A model generated the notes under the pieces. The model saw nothing but the letters and a program-made list of their open reading frames with translations, was not told the origin of the DNA and did not search any database. A DNA stretch of 64,000 nt from JADZAA01 sp039810485. Lineage in GTDB: Bacteria; Bacteroidota; Ignavibacteria; Kapaibacteriales; UBA961. The stretch is taken from NCBI GenBank assembly GCA_039810485.1, contig JBDHXA010000002.1, positions 35,468 through 99,467 on the forward strand, read 5' to 3'. Every line of letters begins with the position of its first letter. Positions within the stretch are counted from its first letter, which is position 1. Below are positions 8,762 to 17,740 of this stretch, piece by piece. The position numbers were made by a program, and so were the translations under genes.

Positions 8762-10120
8762 CTAAAATTCAATAGATGCCGAAGCAATTGCCAGTAATCT
8801 GTCGGTCTCTTCTGCTACTGATGATTCAGCAATCAATCTGATTATCGGCTCAGTGTTAGAAAGCCGCGCATGAATCCACGAATTTTCAAATTTGAAATAT
8901 CGTCCATCTTCACGACTAATCACAGCGTTAGGAAAAGTTTGTTCTAAGCGTCTGAAAATCTCGGCTTCATCTCCTTTGATTGAGGTTTTTATTTTTTTCA
9001 TCTTATATTGAGGCATTGTGGCTAATAATTCTGATAATGTGCCTCCAAATTCTGTAAGCAAATGTATTATTAGAGCTGAACCAACCAAAGAATCGCGCCC
9101 ATAATGGCATGAAGGAAAAATTACGCCTCCGCTTCCTTCGCCTCCTATTGCTGCATTAAGACGCTGCATAGCACGAACAACATTAATTTCTCCGACAGGA
9201 GATCTAAATGTTTTGCCGTAATATTTACGTACAATCGTGTCTACAGCGCTTGTTGTCGAGTAATTTACCACACAAATAGGGTCATATCCCTTTGTCATTC
9301 TGGCTGAGAATACCGAAGCTGCTGCCAACGTTATTGTCATTTCTTCATTTATAGGATTTCCCTTTTCATCAATAAGCGCCAATCGGTCTGCATCAGGATC
9401 AACAGCAATTCCGAAATCAGCGTTGTGTTTTTTTACTGCTTCAGCAATATCTTGTAGATGAATTGGCAGCGGTTCAGGCGTATGTGGGAAAATGCCAGTT
9501 CCATCACAATATAATGGTATTACTTCGCAATTCAAAGCTTCTAACAGCGAAGGTATTGCAACGGAACCTGCAGCGTTTACAGCATCTACCACTATGCGAT
9601 ATTGCTTTTTTTGCATATGCTGAAGCGCTTCATTAGAAAATAATTTTACTACTTCAGAAATATGGCGATTGATAATATTTGGAATGGAATATTGTACAAC
9701 GGAAGCTGTAATTATTGGAAATTCTAAAGGCTTATCTAAGTATGACCAAAATGTATGGTTTTCATCGTCATCTAAAAATACTCCGTCGCTTCCAAGAAAT
9801 TTCATTCCATTCCATTCAGAAGGATTGTGAGAAGCCGTTAGAACAATGCAGCCTGCAACATCATTAGTCATTTCTGCGTAGATTTGTGCTGTTGGTGTTG
9901 GCGCTATTCCTAAAATATGGACTTGGCGTCCCATTGCTGTCAAAGTGCCGACAGCAATATTTTCCATCCATTTTCCCGACGGTCTGCCATCGCGAGCAAT
10001 GGCAATTATACCGTCCGGAAGATACTTAGCAAAAGCGGCACTGTAACTTGATATTATATTGGGTGTTAACGCATCCCCTTGAGTGGCGCGAACTCCTGAT
10101 ATTGAGCGTATAAACGGCAT
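8762..10120 (-). CDS. glmM: Phosphoglucosamine mutase-like alpha-D-phosphohexomutase
   Basis: The 452-residue protein has all four mutase landmarks: the N-terminal ISGVRA loop, the active-site serine in TASHNP (Ser97), the metal-binding DPDADR loop (Asp241, Asp243, Asp245) and the C-terminal phosphate-binding RLSNTEPIIR motif. Sugar-binding GEGSGGVIFP lies between them. The family isomerises glucosamine-6-phosphate to glucosamine-1-phosphate (GlmM) or mannose/glucose phosphates (ManB/Pgm). The ISGVR start resembles GlmM-annotated proteins of the Chlorobi group, but substrate specificity is only tentatively assigned. The gene reads into the GT83-type glycosyltransferase, consistent with an envelope-precursor role. 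Confidence 0.8.
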   Translation of the reverse strand: MPFIRSISGVRATQGDALTPNIISSYSAAFAKYLPDGIIAIARDGRPSGKWMENIAVGTLTAMGRQVHILGIAPTPTAQIYAEMTNDVAGCIVLTASHNPSEWNGMKFLGSDGVFLDDDENHTFWSYLDKPLEFPIITASVVQYSIPNIINRHISEVVKLFSNEALQHMQKKQYRIVVDAVNAAGSVAIPSLLEALNCEVIPLYCDGTGIFPHTPEPLPIHLQDIAEAVKKHNADFGIAVDPDADRLALIDEKGNPINEEMTITLAAASVFSARMTKGYDPICVVNYSTTSAVDTIVRKYYGKTFRSPVGEINVVRAMQRLNAAIGGEGSGGVIFPSCHYGRDSLVGSALIIHLLTEFGGTLSELLATMPQYKMKKIKTSIKGDEAEIFRRLEQTFPNAVISREDGRYFKFENSWIHARLSNTEPIIRLIAESSVAEETDRLLAIASASIEF

Positions 10121-10176
10121 AGTATTCCAAAATACGTTAGTTAATTTTATTCAAAAATACCTTGAAAGCACGGCAA

Positions 10177-10458
10177 ATGGCAACAATTCACAAAAAATTT
10201 TCGACTGATAAAAATGCCTTAGAAATTAAACAGTATATTGATGAAACATTTCTATCACGCAAAGAAGTAAAAACTCTGATTGAATCGGCAATTTGGGTTG
10301 GATTTACACTTCATATTTCTTCAAAATTCGGCAAAGGCACTTTAGAAGCACGAGACAATGAGGCAGAAATTAATATTGAGCTGTCTTTATTTGGCAGTGC
10401 TGCAAAGAAAGCAATTGAATCAACAATAGAAAACAATTTTAAGGAACTAGGGCCATAA
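10177..10458 (+). CDS. Polyhydroxyalkanoic acid system (PHA_gran_rgn)-like small protein
   Basis: A 93-residue protein read from the ATG at 10177 (MATIHKKFS); an in-frame TTG 15 bases upstream is less likely. Its layout, an N-terminal helix-rich half and then a beta-rich half (FTLHISSKFGKGTLEARD, INIELSL) ending in an amphipathic helix, resembles the PHA_gran_rgn family found with poly-hydroxyalkanoate genes. No PHA synthase or phasin gene is in the window, so the name reflects only shape similarity. It diverges from glmM; the 56-base gap must contain both promoters. A potential hairpin overlaps the stop codon. Alternative: a lineage-specific small protein of unknown role. Confidence 0.5.
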   Translation: MATIHKKFSTDKNALEIKQYIDETFLSRKEVKTLIESAIWVGFTLHISSKFGKGTLEARDNEAEINIELSLFGSAAKKAIESTIENNFKELGP

Positions 10459-10475
10459 TACTCTCTTTATGGCTC
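10450..10475 (+). terminator. Probable terminator overlapping the stop of the PHA-like gene
   Basis: GGGCCATAA (10450-10458) pairs with TTATGGCTC (10467-10475), including one G-U pair, around an 8-base loop, followed by CATAACTTTTAATTTT. The T tract is interrupted, so strength is uncertain. Confidence 0.5.
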
Positions 10476-10595
10476 CATAACTTTTAATTTTGCCTTATTG
10501 CATCTTGACAACCGATTTCCTTTCATTTGGCATAATTATTGAGTAATGATTGAGTGTATTTTACACAAATATCACTTACATTGTAATTAATTATT

Positions 10596-11759
10596 ATGGT
10601 TACAGTATTTTCATACCGAATGTCAACTATGCTTGTAGTAGTTTTTTCTGCATTTATTTTTGCTGCAAAACTATTGCAAGCAGCCGAACCGGCAACAAAA
10701 TTAGCGCCCTATCCTACCAAAGCGGAGTTGGAACGATACGAAGATAATGAAGAAATGTACGCTTCCCTACTCTTGGAATACTATCGTACAGCATCTGTTC
10801 TGGAAGCTCAGCTTCATTACTGGGGAGTCGCACCTAATACTACAGTTGTCATGCCAACGCTTGACGAGATCACTTCGCAAGAGACAAAAACACTCAAGAA
10901 ATTTCATTCGATAGCGTCGAAGCTCCTAAAACAAATTGAACAGCTGCCCGAAGAAGAATTGCACGCCCATTTATACGATATTGAAAAACGTTTGATTGAC
11001 GAACGCAAGACAAACGCTGAATTGCACGTCAAGAATTTTGAGTTGGAACTTAAATCGCAAAGCGCTGAGTCGTATGCCACACGAATTTATGAAATAATCA
11101 AGCAATTCGACGGAATGAAACGCGAATTAGATTCAATTTCTTATCTATACTATATGCTTAAATTTTCATCAAATTCAGCAATGGTACGTGCTTTAGACGA
11201 TAGTTTTATTCCATCTATTATGCTTTCCAATTCTGGGCAAATTCTCTCTTTTGGCGCTGATGGAATAAATACTGATCTATCTTATGGCGCTAAAGCAGAA
11301 GTTAATCTAAATACATTCTCAAATATCGGAAAATACCTTGATGTATGGTTTGCATATTTAATGCCGCAAATAAAATCGAATTCACTTTATAAAACAACAG
11401 GCACGCCTTGGAGAGAGTGGAATTCAAACATCTATTCTTTAGGCGTAAATTTAAATTTTCACGATATTATTGATCTCTATCATTCAAAAGCAGGGATTAA
11501 AATCGGCGGCGGATACTATTGGGGCAGTGCCACTTCGCCAAATATCGGCCTGCCGAAGGTTGACTATAAAGGTGGAACTTTAAATTTAGAGTTAAATTTT
11601 TCGAAATTAACAACGATTAGCCCTGCAAATTTATATTTTAATTTTGGCGTATTATTCCCGACGCGACAGATGATATACTCTGATCCTGTGCAGCCATTAA
11701 ACATATATAAATCAACAATTACTACCTATGGAATTGGCTTGCGATTTAACGTGTTGTAA
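10596..11759 (+). CDS. Secreted coiled-coil plus beta-barrel outer-membrane protein, unrecognised family
   Basis: I do not recognise a named family. The 387-residue protein starts with a hydrophobic segment (about residues 10-29, ending near LLQAAEP) that looks like a signal peptide. Residues about 40-190 are rich in charged heptad-like sequence (KKFHSIASKLLKQIEQL, IEKRLIDERKTNAEL) and probably form a coiled coil. From about residue 215 the pattern changes to alternating hydrophobic, glycine and aromatic strands and ends in IGLRFNVL, as in outer-membrane beta barrels. The architecture suggests a periplasmic helical stalk on a small barrel. The leucine-rich-repeat gene follows after 23 bases on the same strand, so the two are probably co-transcribed. 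Confidence 0.65.
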   Translation: MVTVFSYRMSTMLVVVFSAFIFAAKLLQAAEPATKLAPYPTKAELERYEDNEEMYASLLLEYYRTASVLEAQLHYWGVAPNTTVVMPTLDEITSQETKTLKKFHSIASKLLKQIEQLPEEELHAHLYDIEKRLIDERKTNAELHVKNFELELKSQSAESYATRIYEIIKQFDGMKRELDSISYLYYMLKFSSNSAMVRALDDSFIPSIMLSNSGQILSFGADGINTDLSYGAKAEVNLNTFSNIGKYLDVWFAYLMPQIKSNSLYKTTGTPWREWNSNIYSLGVNLNFHDIIDLYHSKAGIKIGGGYYWGSATSPNIGLPKVDYKGGTLNLELNFSKLTTISPANLYFNFGVLFPTRQMIYSDPVQPLNIYKSTITTYGIGLRFNVL

Positions 11760-11782
11760 TAACATATATTTGGAGAATAATT

Positions 11783-12709
11783 ATGTTTAATGTAAAATAT
11801 ATTGCATCGCTCGCATTGTGTTTGTTTGCGCTTAGTAATTTATCAAATGCAAACGAACTTGGCAAGCGGTATTTGAAACTTGGAAATACATATCGCGAAT
11901 CGTCAAAATATGATAAATCAGAAGAATACCTAAAACGAGGTGAAAAACTCGTGAAAGGCGACAGTTATTGGTCGGCGGCGGCAGATGAATATTTCGGCTA
12001 TCTCTACAGAGACATGGCAAAATCAGGAGAATATTCTTCGAATACACAATATTTTTATGCTCTTGCCAAAGAACATTTAGAAAATGCCTTGTCTAAATAC
12101 CGTAAAATTATAAAACAATCCGATGGAAGTCCTTCTGCTCTCAATGGCTTACAAAATGCCATTGATGATATAAACAATATGATGACAAACGATAAATTGC
12201 CCACAACTGGAATTGCCAATAATTATGGGCGAGATAGTAAAATTGTTAATCTTGACAATTCAAAACTTAAAAATATTCCAAATGATTTGCCTACGACAAT
12301 GGAAAACTTTAGCGCGGTCAATAATCGGCTAAAAGATTTTCAAACGTTGAACACGCGATATCCTAAACTACAGGCAATTAACTTAAAAAATAACCGCATA
12401 TCTTCGATTGCCAATGGGTTGGGCAATATTGTCAATTTGAAATATCTTAATATGTCAGGAAACCGTATTAAAACTATGTCCGACGACTTATCCTCCCTAA
12501 AAAAAATTGAGGTTCTTGATTTGTCGAACAATAAACTTCGTAGTATTCCAACTACATTAACAGCTTTGCAATCGTTAAAAGTATTAGATATTTCAGGCAA
12601 TAACATACCTTTTTCACAAATTGCCACACTCATAAAAAATATGCCTTCAACAAACATTGTTTTCGATCGCTATATTCGCGAATCTGACGAAGATAACAGC
12701 GGTGAATAA
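11783..12709 (+). CDS. Secreted leucine-rich-repeat protein
   Basis: A 308-residue protein with an N-terminal signal peptide (hydrophobic core IASLALCLFALSNLSNA, cleavage near Ala24). Residues about 25-140 are helical and resemble a TPR-like region (RYLKLGNTYRESSKYDKSEEYL). From about residue 155 there are consecutive leucine-rich repeats with the pattern LxxLxLxxNxI: LQAINLKNNRI, LKYLNMSGNRI, IEVLDLSNNKL, LKVLDISGNNI. LRRs usually mediate protein-protein contact. A GGAG ribosome site lies 8 bases before the ATG. No T9SS sorting domain is visible at the C terminus, so periplasmic location is the simplest guess. Partner with the upstream coiled-coil barrel protein by position. Confidence 0.78.
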   Translation: MFNVKYIASLALCLFALSNLSNANELGKRYLKLGNTYRESSKYDKSEEYLKRGEKLVKGDSYWSAAADEYFGYLYRDMAKSGEYSSNTQYFYALAKEHLENALSKYRKIIKQSDGSPSALNGLQNAIDDINNMMTNDKLPTTGIANNYGRDSKIVNLDNSKLKNIPNDLPTTMENFSAVNNRLKDFQTLNTRYPKLQAINLKNNRISSIANGLGNIVNLKYLNMSGNRIKTMSDDLSSLKKIEVLDLSNNKLRSIPTTLTALQSLKVLDISGNNIPFSQIATLIKNMPSTNIVFDRYIRESDEDNSGE

Positions 12710-12722
12710 TTCATTATTGCCG
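12700..12722. terminator. Weak hairpin between convergent genes
   Basis: CGG..AATAAT-TC-ATTATT..CCG forms an imperfect inverted repeat across the stop of the LRR gene and just before the convergent cupin gene end. It lacks a clear T tract, so a terminator function is only possible. Confidence 0.3.
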
Positions 12723-12727
12723 CCAAT

Positions 12728-13135
12728 TTATTCTTTCGTTTCAACAAATACTTTGTCATTTTCAATACCCATATATGGGCCTTGTTTTACACTGATGCAT
12801 TGCATATCCTCAGTAACACGTATTGCATGAACACCATGAATCAACACAATTCCATCGCCTTTTCTTAATGTTATTTCTTCGAGCATTTCACCATTGTCTG
12901 CATAAAGCTCGACTATCACCTCTCCTCGCTGAACTACAAACATCTGCTGTAAATCCGTTATTTCTCTTCTAAATGGCTTATGGTAATGAGGCGGCTCAAC
13001 AAAACCTGCTTTATGCGCTAATATACCAAACTGGAAAGAAGATTCAGCCGGCGAATAAAATGTAGTTTGATCTACACGAACATCTGAGCGAAGCACTTCT
13101 GCATATCGAACTCCGTTATAAACTATACTTTGCAT
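12728..13135 (-). CDS. Cupin-fold protein at the end of a glycan-modification operon
   Basis: The 135-residue protein shows a single cupin barrel: PPHYHKPFRREI supplies the first metal-binding histidines, QQMFVVQRGEVIVEL is the strand pair after motif 1, and GDGIVLIHGVHAIRV is motif 2 with its histidine. Cupins of this size near glycosyltransferases are often sugar epimerase/isomerase-like or sugar-binding accessory proteins. The ATG overlaps the stop of the 989-residue glycosyltransferase by one base (TAATG), so they are translationally coupled. Function beyond the fold cannot be assigned. Confidence 0.75.
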   Translation of the reverse strand: MQSIVYNGVRYAEVLRSDVRVDQTTFYSPAESSFQFGILAHKAGFVEPPHYHKPFRREITDLQQMFVVQRGEVIVELYADNGEMLEEITLRKGDGIVLIHGVHAIRVTEDMQCISVKQGPYMGIENDKVFVETKE

Positions 13136-16104
13136 TATTGTATTTCCGTAAATTGCAAATGACTGACAACTGAAAATTGCGATTCATGTGTGCCATGTCT
13201 AAAACGCGGCTTGGCTGGATAATATGCCTCTTCAGGAGGCAATTCCCTCAATACTCCTTCGGCAACATCGCTTCTTACAAAAAAAGCATTATAACCATTG
13301 GAATCGCAGCCAACAAGTATAAAACCTTTTTTGCACATCAATTTCGTTAATGCAGTAAGCGATGCTCCGTGATACCAGCCGCTTTTATGATAATCCATGC
13401 AATAAAACTTTGGATCGTATGGAATAGTAATAGAGCGTTCCGGACCAAATGAAGGATTGTATTCTAAAATAACAATGCGTGGTTTTATTACATTTAATCG
13501 TTCCATAATCCAATAATCATTGCCGTCAATATCAAGCGAGAATACGTCAAGCTCTCCTGTGGCTCTCATCTGAATAAACAATTCATTGATATTGTCAATT
13601 GTTACAAAGGATTGCTCTACTCGCACTTGTGGCAAATGCGCATAGAATTTTCGAGCAGCATCCACTTGCTGGCTATTAGCGTCTATCAACAGACCTTTCC
13701 ATCCATGATTTAAAGATAAATTTGCTGTGTTGCATTCATCGCCGCTGCCTATGCCTATTTTAATAAAGCGTTTATGTACTACGCCTACACGTGAAAGCAA
13801 CCCCAAGAGAATACCGTCCTCTCCACTTTTAGAATAAATTTTAAATTCAAAATTGCGAAGCATGTCAACTTGATATTTTATCTCATCTGTATTTATTAAA
13901 GCGCTTTCAATAAATGGTTTTATGGATCTCGATGCCATTGAGGTAGCATAGAGCGCCATTGGATTGTGAGGCATAATTTTCAGTTCGCCTTGCAAAGCGA
14001 CAAATGCCTCGTCAATGCGTCCTAATCGCCATAGACAAAGAGAACGAAGATATTGCACATTCGGCAGTTGAGAATGGGTAATCATTGCTTCATCGAGATA
14101 GTACAAAGCTTCAGTAAAATTATTATTCTGCATTGCATTTTGAGCTTTTTCAACAAATCCATAAGCTCGTTTTTGCAATATTTCTTCAGGCATCATATCA
14201 TTGGGATATGGCGCAGTGGCATTTTGATTATCCATTGCAGCGTGATTCGTTTTTATGTATTCTTCTTTTATTTCTTTTATGGATTTATCTTTATTTGATA
14301 AAATTATATCGTCATGAGAATTACGATAAAATATAAAAGTTTTTTCAACATAATCAGATTGCATATTCTCTGCAATTGTCAATGCGTTTTTTAGAATAAA
14401 TCCATGGTTAATAAATTCATTAACAAATTCTTTCTCATTAAATAGTAATTCCATTATTTCGATTGAATAAGCTTTCTTTTTAATGTATTGTGTTTGTCTA
14501 TTTAAGCAAAGCGGAGTTCTATGAGCCAAAACCCATGTTTTGGCAACACGACATGTTTCGGCAATTTGTGAAGAATATTCTGTTGAATATTGCAAAACTC
14601 CCGCAGAAAATACCGCATCGAATTGCTCGTTTGCGAAAGGAAGCGAAGCGCCATCGGCCACAATAAATTCACATTTTGGATAGTAGTTTTCCGCCATTTT
14701 AATAAAATCAGGAGAAATATCTGCTCCTATATAATTTATATTTTTACCGGTAGAATATTCCAATACTTCAGAATAATAACCGCTCGAACAGCCAATTTCC
14801 AATACATTTATTCCATTGAAAGCAATTTCTTGGAATGCTTCGGCTGCAATTTTATATGGCAATGGCATATTGCCTTTATACATCTGAGCAAGTTCCTGCT
14901 GCACCAAAGCTCTTTGTTTTCGCGGAATTTCCTTGTCAAGCCAGCCATGCCGCAATGAAGCAGTAATATCTGATTTTTTAATTAGGGTATGATCTGTTGA
15001 AATATTATAGGTGGAAATGCCTTTGAAATATTCAGTTTCGCGTTTATAGCGCAGATGGCGCTCAAATCGCTCGGCAGTTTGTTTCATTCTTTCTGAATAG
15101 GTATGTTCAGAAAGTGTTCTACGCTGTCCGGCAGCAGCAATTGCGGCAGTTTCGGTGGGATGTGCTTCGTAATATCGAATCATTTCCACACATTCTAACG
15201 GAGATGAATATTCAATTATTTCTTTGCCCGATTCAAACAATTCGCCTTGATTTTCCTTAGCATCCGTTATAAGTAAAGCGCCACATCCTGTGGCTTCAAA
15301 CAAACGCATATTATTTGCATAATTAGCTGAAACAGCAACCACATGCCGATTTATAGTAATATTTGAGCGATTAAGAAGTTCAAACATTTCCAAGCCCCAA
15401 GATTCTCCATTGTGCTTCGGTAGTATCGGCGAATTTTTTGCAAGGTTCTCAACGCCATAGCCCCAGAATTTAATATCTGTTTCAACTGCCAAATATTCTA
15501 GCAAAGGCGTGTATTTGCTGTGAACAGGAGAAATTCCGCCGATAAAGCTGCAGTCAATATCACGATATTGTTTATCTGTAAGTTCACAGAGTATTCGTTT
15601 TTCAAAGGCAAGCGGTTGATAATATGCCGTTATTCCTAATTTTCTGAAGTGTTTTACGTAGTGGGGCAGCGAAGATATAATAATGTCAAAACCTTGAAAA
15701 TGTACATTTTCAGGAATTACTGTTGCTATTTGACCGGCTATAATATTTACGTGCGGACGAATTGTGTCTAAAAAATCTTTCGACGCAATTGATAAATCAT
15801 GGAAGTATATTACATCGGGTTTGTAGTGTGCAATTTGATCAAGAGCAAGATGCAACCCATGTGTAGTTTTCGAATTCTCTTTTGCCCAGGCAGATTGGAG
15901 CGGTACTGCATTCAAAATCAGATCATCTGTTTTCCAGCCATTTTGCCCTAGATTGTAGGAATAAAAATCGCTGTCTCCAAAACGAGCATTTCGCAGCACA
16001 TTTAACTGTTCGTTGTATGAAGCACTTGCTAATAATGGATTTGCAGCATACGCCGATTGTAAAAACGCTGGATAATAAAGATTAAGAAATAAACAAGAAT
16101 GCAT
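13135..16104 (-). CDS. Multidomain glycosyltransferase / SAM methyltransferase / TPR / FkbM-like methyltransferase fusion
   Basis: A 989-residue cytoplasmic protein with four parts. Residues about 1-350 look like a CgeB-type glycosyltransferase with a GT-B C-terminal half (CSFIGGISPVHSKYTPLL; NMRLFEATGCGALLITD). Residues about 410-600 are a class I methyltransferase with the SAM loop VLEIGCSSGYYSE at 434-446 and ADISPDF as the acidic loop. Residues about 645-725 are two or so TPR-like helices (ALYYLDEAMITHSQLPN). Residues about 755-930 resemble FkbM-type methyltransferases (SKSGEDGILLGLLSR; FSLDIDGNDYWIMERL). It lies between a TylF-like methyltransferase and a cupin on one transcript, so it probably builds and O-methylates a surface glycan or glycoprotein sugar. 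Acceptor unknown. Confidence 0.78.
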   Translation of the reverse strand: MHSCLFLNLYYPAFLQSAYAANPLLASASYNEQLNVLRNARFGDSDFYSYNLGQNGWKTDDLILNAVPLQSAWAKENSKTTHGLHLALDQIAHYKPDVIYFHDLSIASKDFLDTIRPHVNIIAGQIATVIPENVHFQGFDIIISSLPHYVKHFRKLGITAYYQPLAFEKRILCELTDKQYRDIDCSFIGGISPVHSKYTPLLEYLAVETDIKFWGYGVENLAKNSPILPKHNGESWGLEMFELLNRSNITINRHVVAVSANYANNMRLFEATGCGALLITDAKENQGELFESGKEIIEYSSPLECVEMIRYYEAHPTETAAIAAAGQRRTLSEHTYSERMKQTAERFERHLRYKRETEYFKGISTYNISTDHTLIKKSDITASLRHGWLDKEIPRKQRALVQQELAQMYKGNMPLPYKIAAEAFQEIAFNGINVLEIGCSSGYYSEVLEYSTGKNINYIGADISPDFIKMAENYYPKCEFIVADGASLPFANEQFDAVFSAGVLQYSTEYSSQIAETCRVAKTWVLAHRTPLCLNRQTQYIKKKAYSIEIMELLFNEKEFVNEFINHGFILKNALTIAENMQSDYVEKTFIFYRNSHDDIILSNKDKSIKEIKEEYIKTNHAAMDNQNATAPYPNDMMPEEILQKRAYGFVEKAQNAMQNNNFTEALYYLDEAMITHSQLPNVQYLRSLCLWRLGRIDEAFVALQGELKIMPHNPMALYATSMASRSIKPFIESALINTDEIKYQVDMLRNFEFKIYSKSGEDGILLGLLSRVGVVHKRFIKIGIGSGDECNTANLSLNHGWKGLLIDANSQQVDAARKFYAHLPQVRVEQSFVTIDNINELFIQMRATGELDVFSLDIDGNDYWIMERLNVIKPRIVILEYNPSFGPERSITIPYDPKFYCMDYHKSGWYHGASLTALTKLMCKKGFILVGCDSNGYNAFFVRSDVAEGVLRELPPEEAYYPAKPRFRHGTHESQFSVVSHLQFTEIQ

Positions 16105-16122
16105 AGCAGCATTTATAAAATT

Positions 16123-16983
16123 TTACATTTTTTTTTTGCTCATGTATTTATGATGCAGGGGAATGTCCATTGATTCTCGTTTATATAAATTATGTCGCAA
16201 AGGATGATCGAGAATATGTGCCGCATACATTTGTTTGTAAAATGGCGATGAATGGATCGCCCTATCGCTTGGCAATGAACGGTCAATATCAATTTTTCTC
16301 CATTCATGTTCAAAGTTAAATTCTTCAATTGCAGCAAGCTCTCCGCACCAGCGATTGCTATAATAAAATATTATGTCATCAAAATATATTGAAGTTGCAG
16401 GAAGATAAAGTTTAGGATTTGTAGCGTCAAACAGTCGAAGTGCGGCTTTTGTGCCGGAGTAAATATCAACATCAATAGCGATAAATCCGACTGGCGCTGT
16501 TTCTGTAAGTGTCCGAACAAATCCGCTGATTGTGTCTTCAATATTACCGAAAATAATTGAAGCTCGACCATTCATTTTCTTTTGCAGAGAATCGGTGTCG
16601 CCCATTGAAAAATCACCGGGAATCCACATTTCTGGATGATCTTTATAGGTTAATCCATCAGGAATACCAACGCCGGTGTCGAATCCATAAATATGCATTT
16701 TTATACCGGTTTCAGCTGAAATCATAGAAGATAGATTGCACATATTTTCTAATCCGGCGCCGTGAGCCACTCCGAACTCACAGCATGTTACTTCTGAAAT
16801 GCCAAAGTATTTTGCAGTGTCGGCAGCGCGCAGCAAACCATAAGCGTAATGAGGGCGCGAGAGCAAGCCGAATTCTTCTTTCTCTCGCATAGATCCAAAC
16901 AACCGCGTTAATTCGCGTGCAATCAGCGAAGAAAATGACCAATGTCCAAATTTCGTCAGTAATGAACTCATTGAATTTTGCAT
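16123..16983 (-). CDS. TylF/MycF-like O-methyltransferase candidate
   Basis: A 286-residue protein whose core has a class I methyltransferase look: CEFGVAHGAGLENM is a SAM-loop-like motif at about residues 68-81, IYGFDTGVGIPDG follows as the acidic-strand region, and FIAIDVDIYSGTKAALRL matches the region where macrocin-type (TylF) sugar O-methyltransferases hold their metal-binding aspartates. It opens the glycan operon, 18 bases before the large fusion gene. Likely role: methylating a sugar hydroxyl on a surface polysaccharide. Family membership is by motif shape, so another class I methyltransferase is possible. Confidence 0.6.
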   Translation of the reverse strand: MQNSMSSLLTKFGHWSFSSLIARELTRLFGSMREKEEFGLLSRPHYAYGLLRAADTAKYFGISEVTCCEFGVAHGAGLENMCNLSSMISAETGIKMHIYGFDTGVGIPDGLTYKDHPEMWIPGDFSMGDTDSLQKKMNGRASIIFGNIEDTISGFVRTLTETAPVGFIAIDVDIYSGTKAALRLFDATNPKLYLPATSIYFDDIIFYYSNRWCGELAAIEEFNFEHEWRKIDIDRSLPSDRAIHSSPFYKQMYAAHILDHPLRHNLYKRESMDIPLHHKYMSKKKM

Positions 16984-17123
16984 ATCTTAAATTTCTAATC
17001 TGATATTTTCGTTACAACTAAATTATGAAAACTTGTATTCACTTTTCACAAAATTAGTAACTTTACTATCGTATCTAATTATTATCTCATTTTTAATCTG
17101 CATTTGATTTTTTGCTTTATCGT

Positions 17124-17711
17124 ATGCTTAACTTGTCAAGACCAATCATACTTGCCTCTCAATCTCCGCGTCGCAAATCACTGCTTCGTCAAATCGGACT
17201 CGATTTTATTTTGCAGCCATCGGATATAATTGAGGAAAATATGTCGTTAGACCTCTCTCCTATTGATTATTCTATCGGTTTAGCGCGCCAAAAAGCAGAA
17301 GATGTGGCTGGAAAACAAAAGGAACCGTCAATTATTATCGCAGCAGATACCATTGTTGTCATTGACGGCTGCATAATCAATAAGCCCAGAGACGCAAATC
17401 ATGCTTGCGAAATGCTTCGCAAGCTCAGCAGCCGCACTCATACTGTCTACACAGGATTAGCGATTGCTCTATCGCCGGAAAACACGGTTGTGTGCGCGGC
17501 TCGTGCCACCAATGTTACATTTCGCTCACTCGAAGAGGATGAAATCAAAGATTATGTTGCCACTGGATCGCCTCTCGATAAAGCAGGTGCCTATGGGATT
17601 CAAGATGACTTCGGCGCTGTATTTGTGGAGCGCATAGAAGGTTGTTATTATAATATTGTCGGCTTGCCGCTTGAGCTTCTGTATCGAATGCTTCGGGAAC
17701 TGCCGATATAA
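17124..17711 (+). CDS. maf: Maf-type nucleoside triphosphate pyrophosphatase
   Basis: The 195-residue protein begins with the Maf signature ILASQSPRRKSLLRQIGLDF, continues with the active-site AADTIVVIDG segment, and has the KPRDANHACEMLRKLSSRTH block and GAYGIQDDFGAVFVERIEGC typical of the family. Maf proteins hydrolyse dTTP/UTP or modified nucleotides to monophosphates and have been linked to septum control. I prefer the ATG at 17124 over a TTG 12 bases earlier because the family starts just before LASxSPRR. It stands alone, facing the sigma-54 activator gene. Confidence 0.92.
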   Translation: MLNLSRPIILASQSPRRKSLLRQIGLDFILQPSDIIEENMSLDLSPIDYSIGLARQKAEDVAGKQKEPSIIIAADTIVVIDGCIINKPRDANHACEMLRKLSSRTHTVYTGLAIALSPENTVVCAARATNVTFRSLEEDEIKDYVATGSPLDKAGAYGIQDDFGAVFVERIEGCYYNIVGLPLELLYRMLRELPI

Positions 17712-17712
17712 C

Positions 17713-17729
17713 ATTAAACTGCGTTTAAT
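17713..17729. terminator. AT-rich hairpin between convergent maf and sigma-54 activator genes
   Basis: ATTAAAC-TGC-GTTTAAT is a perfect 7-bp inverted repeat with a 3-base loop, placed exactly between the two convergent stop codons. It could act as a weak bidirectional terminator, though GC content is low. Confidence 0.35.
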
Positions 17730-17740
17730 TCAGAATTTAG

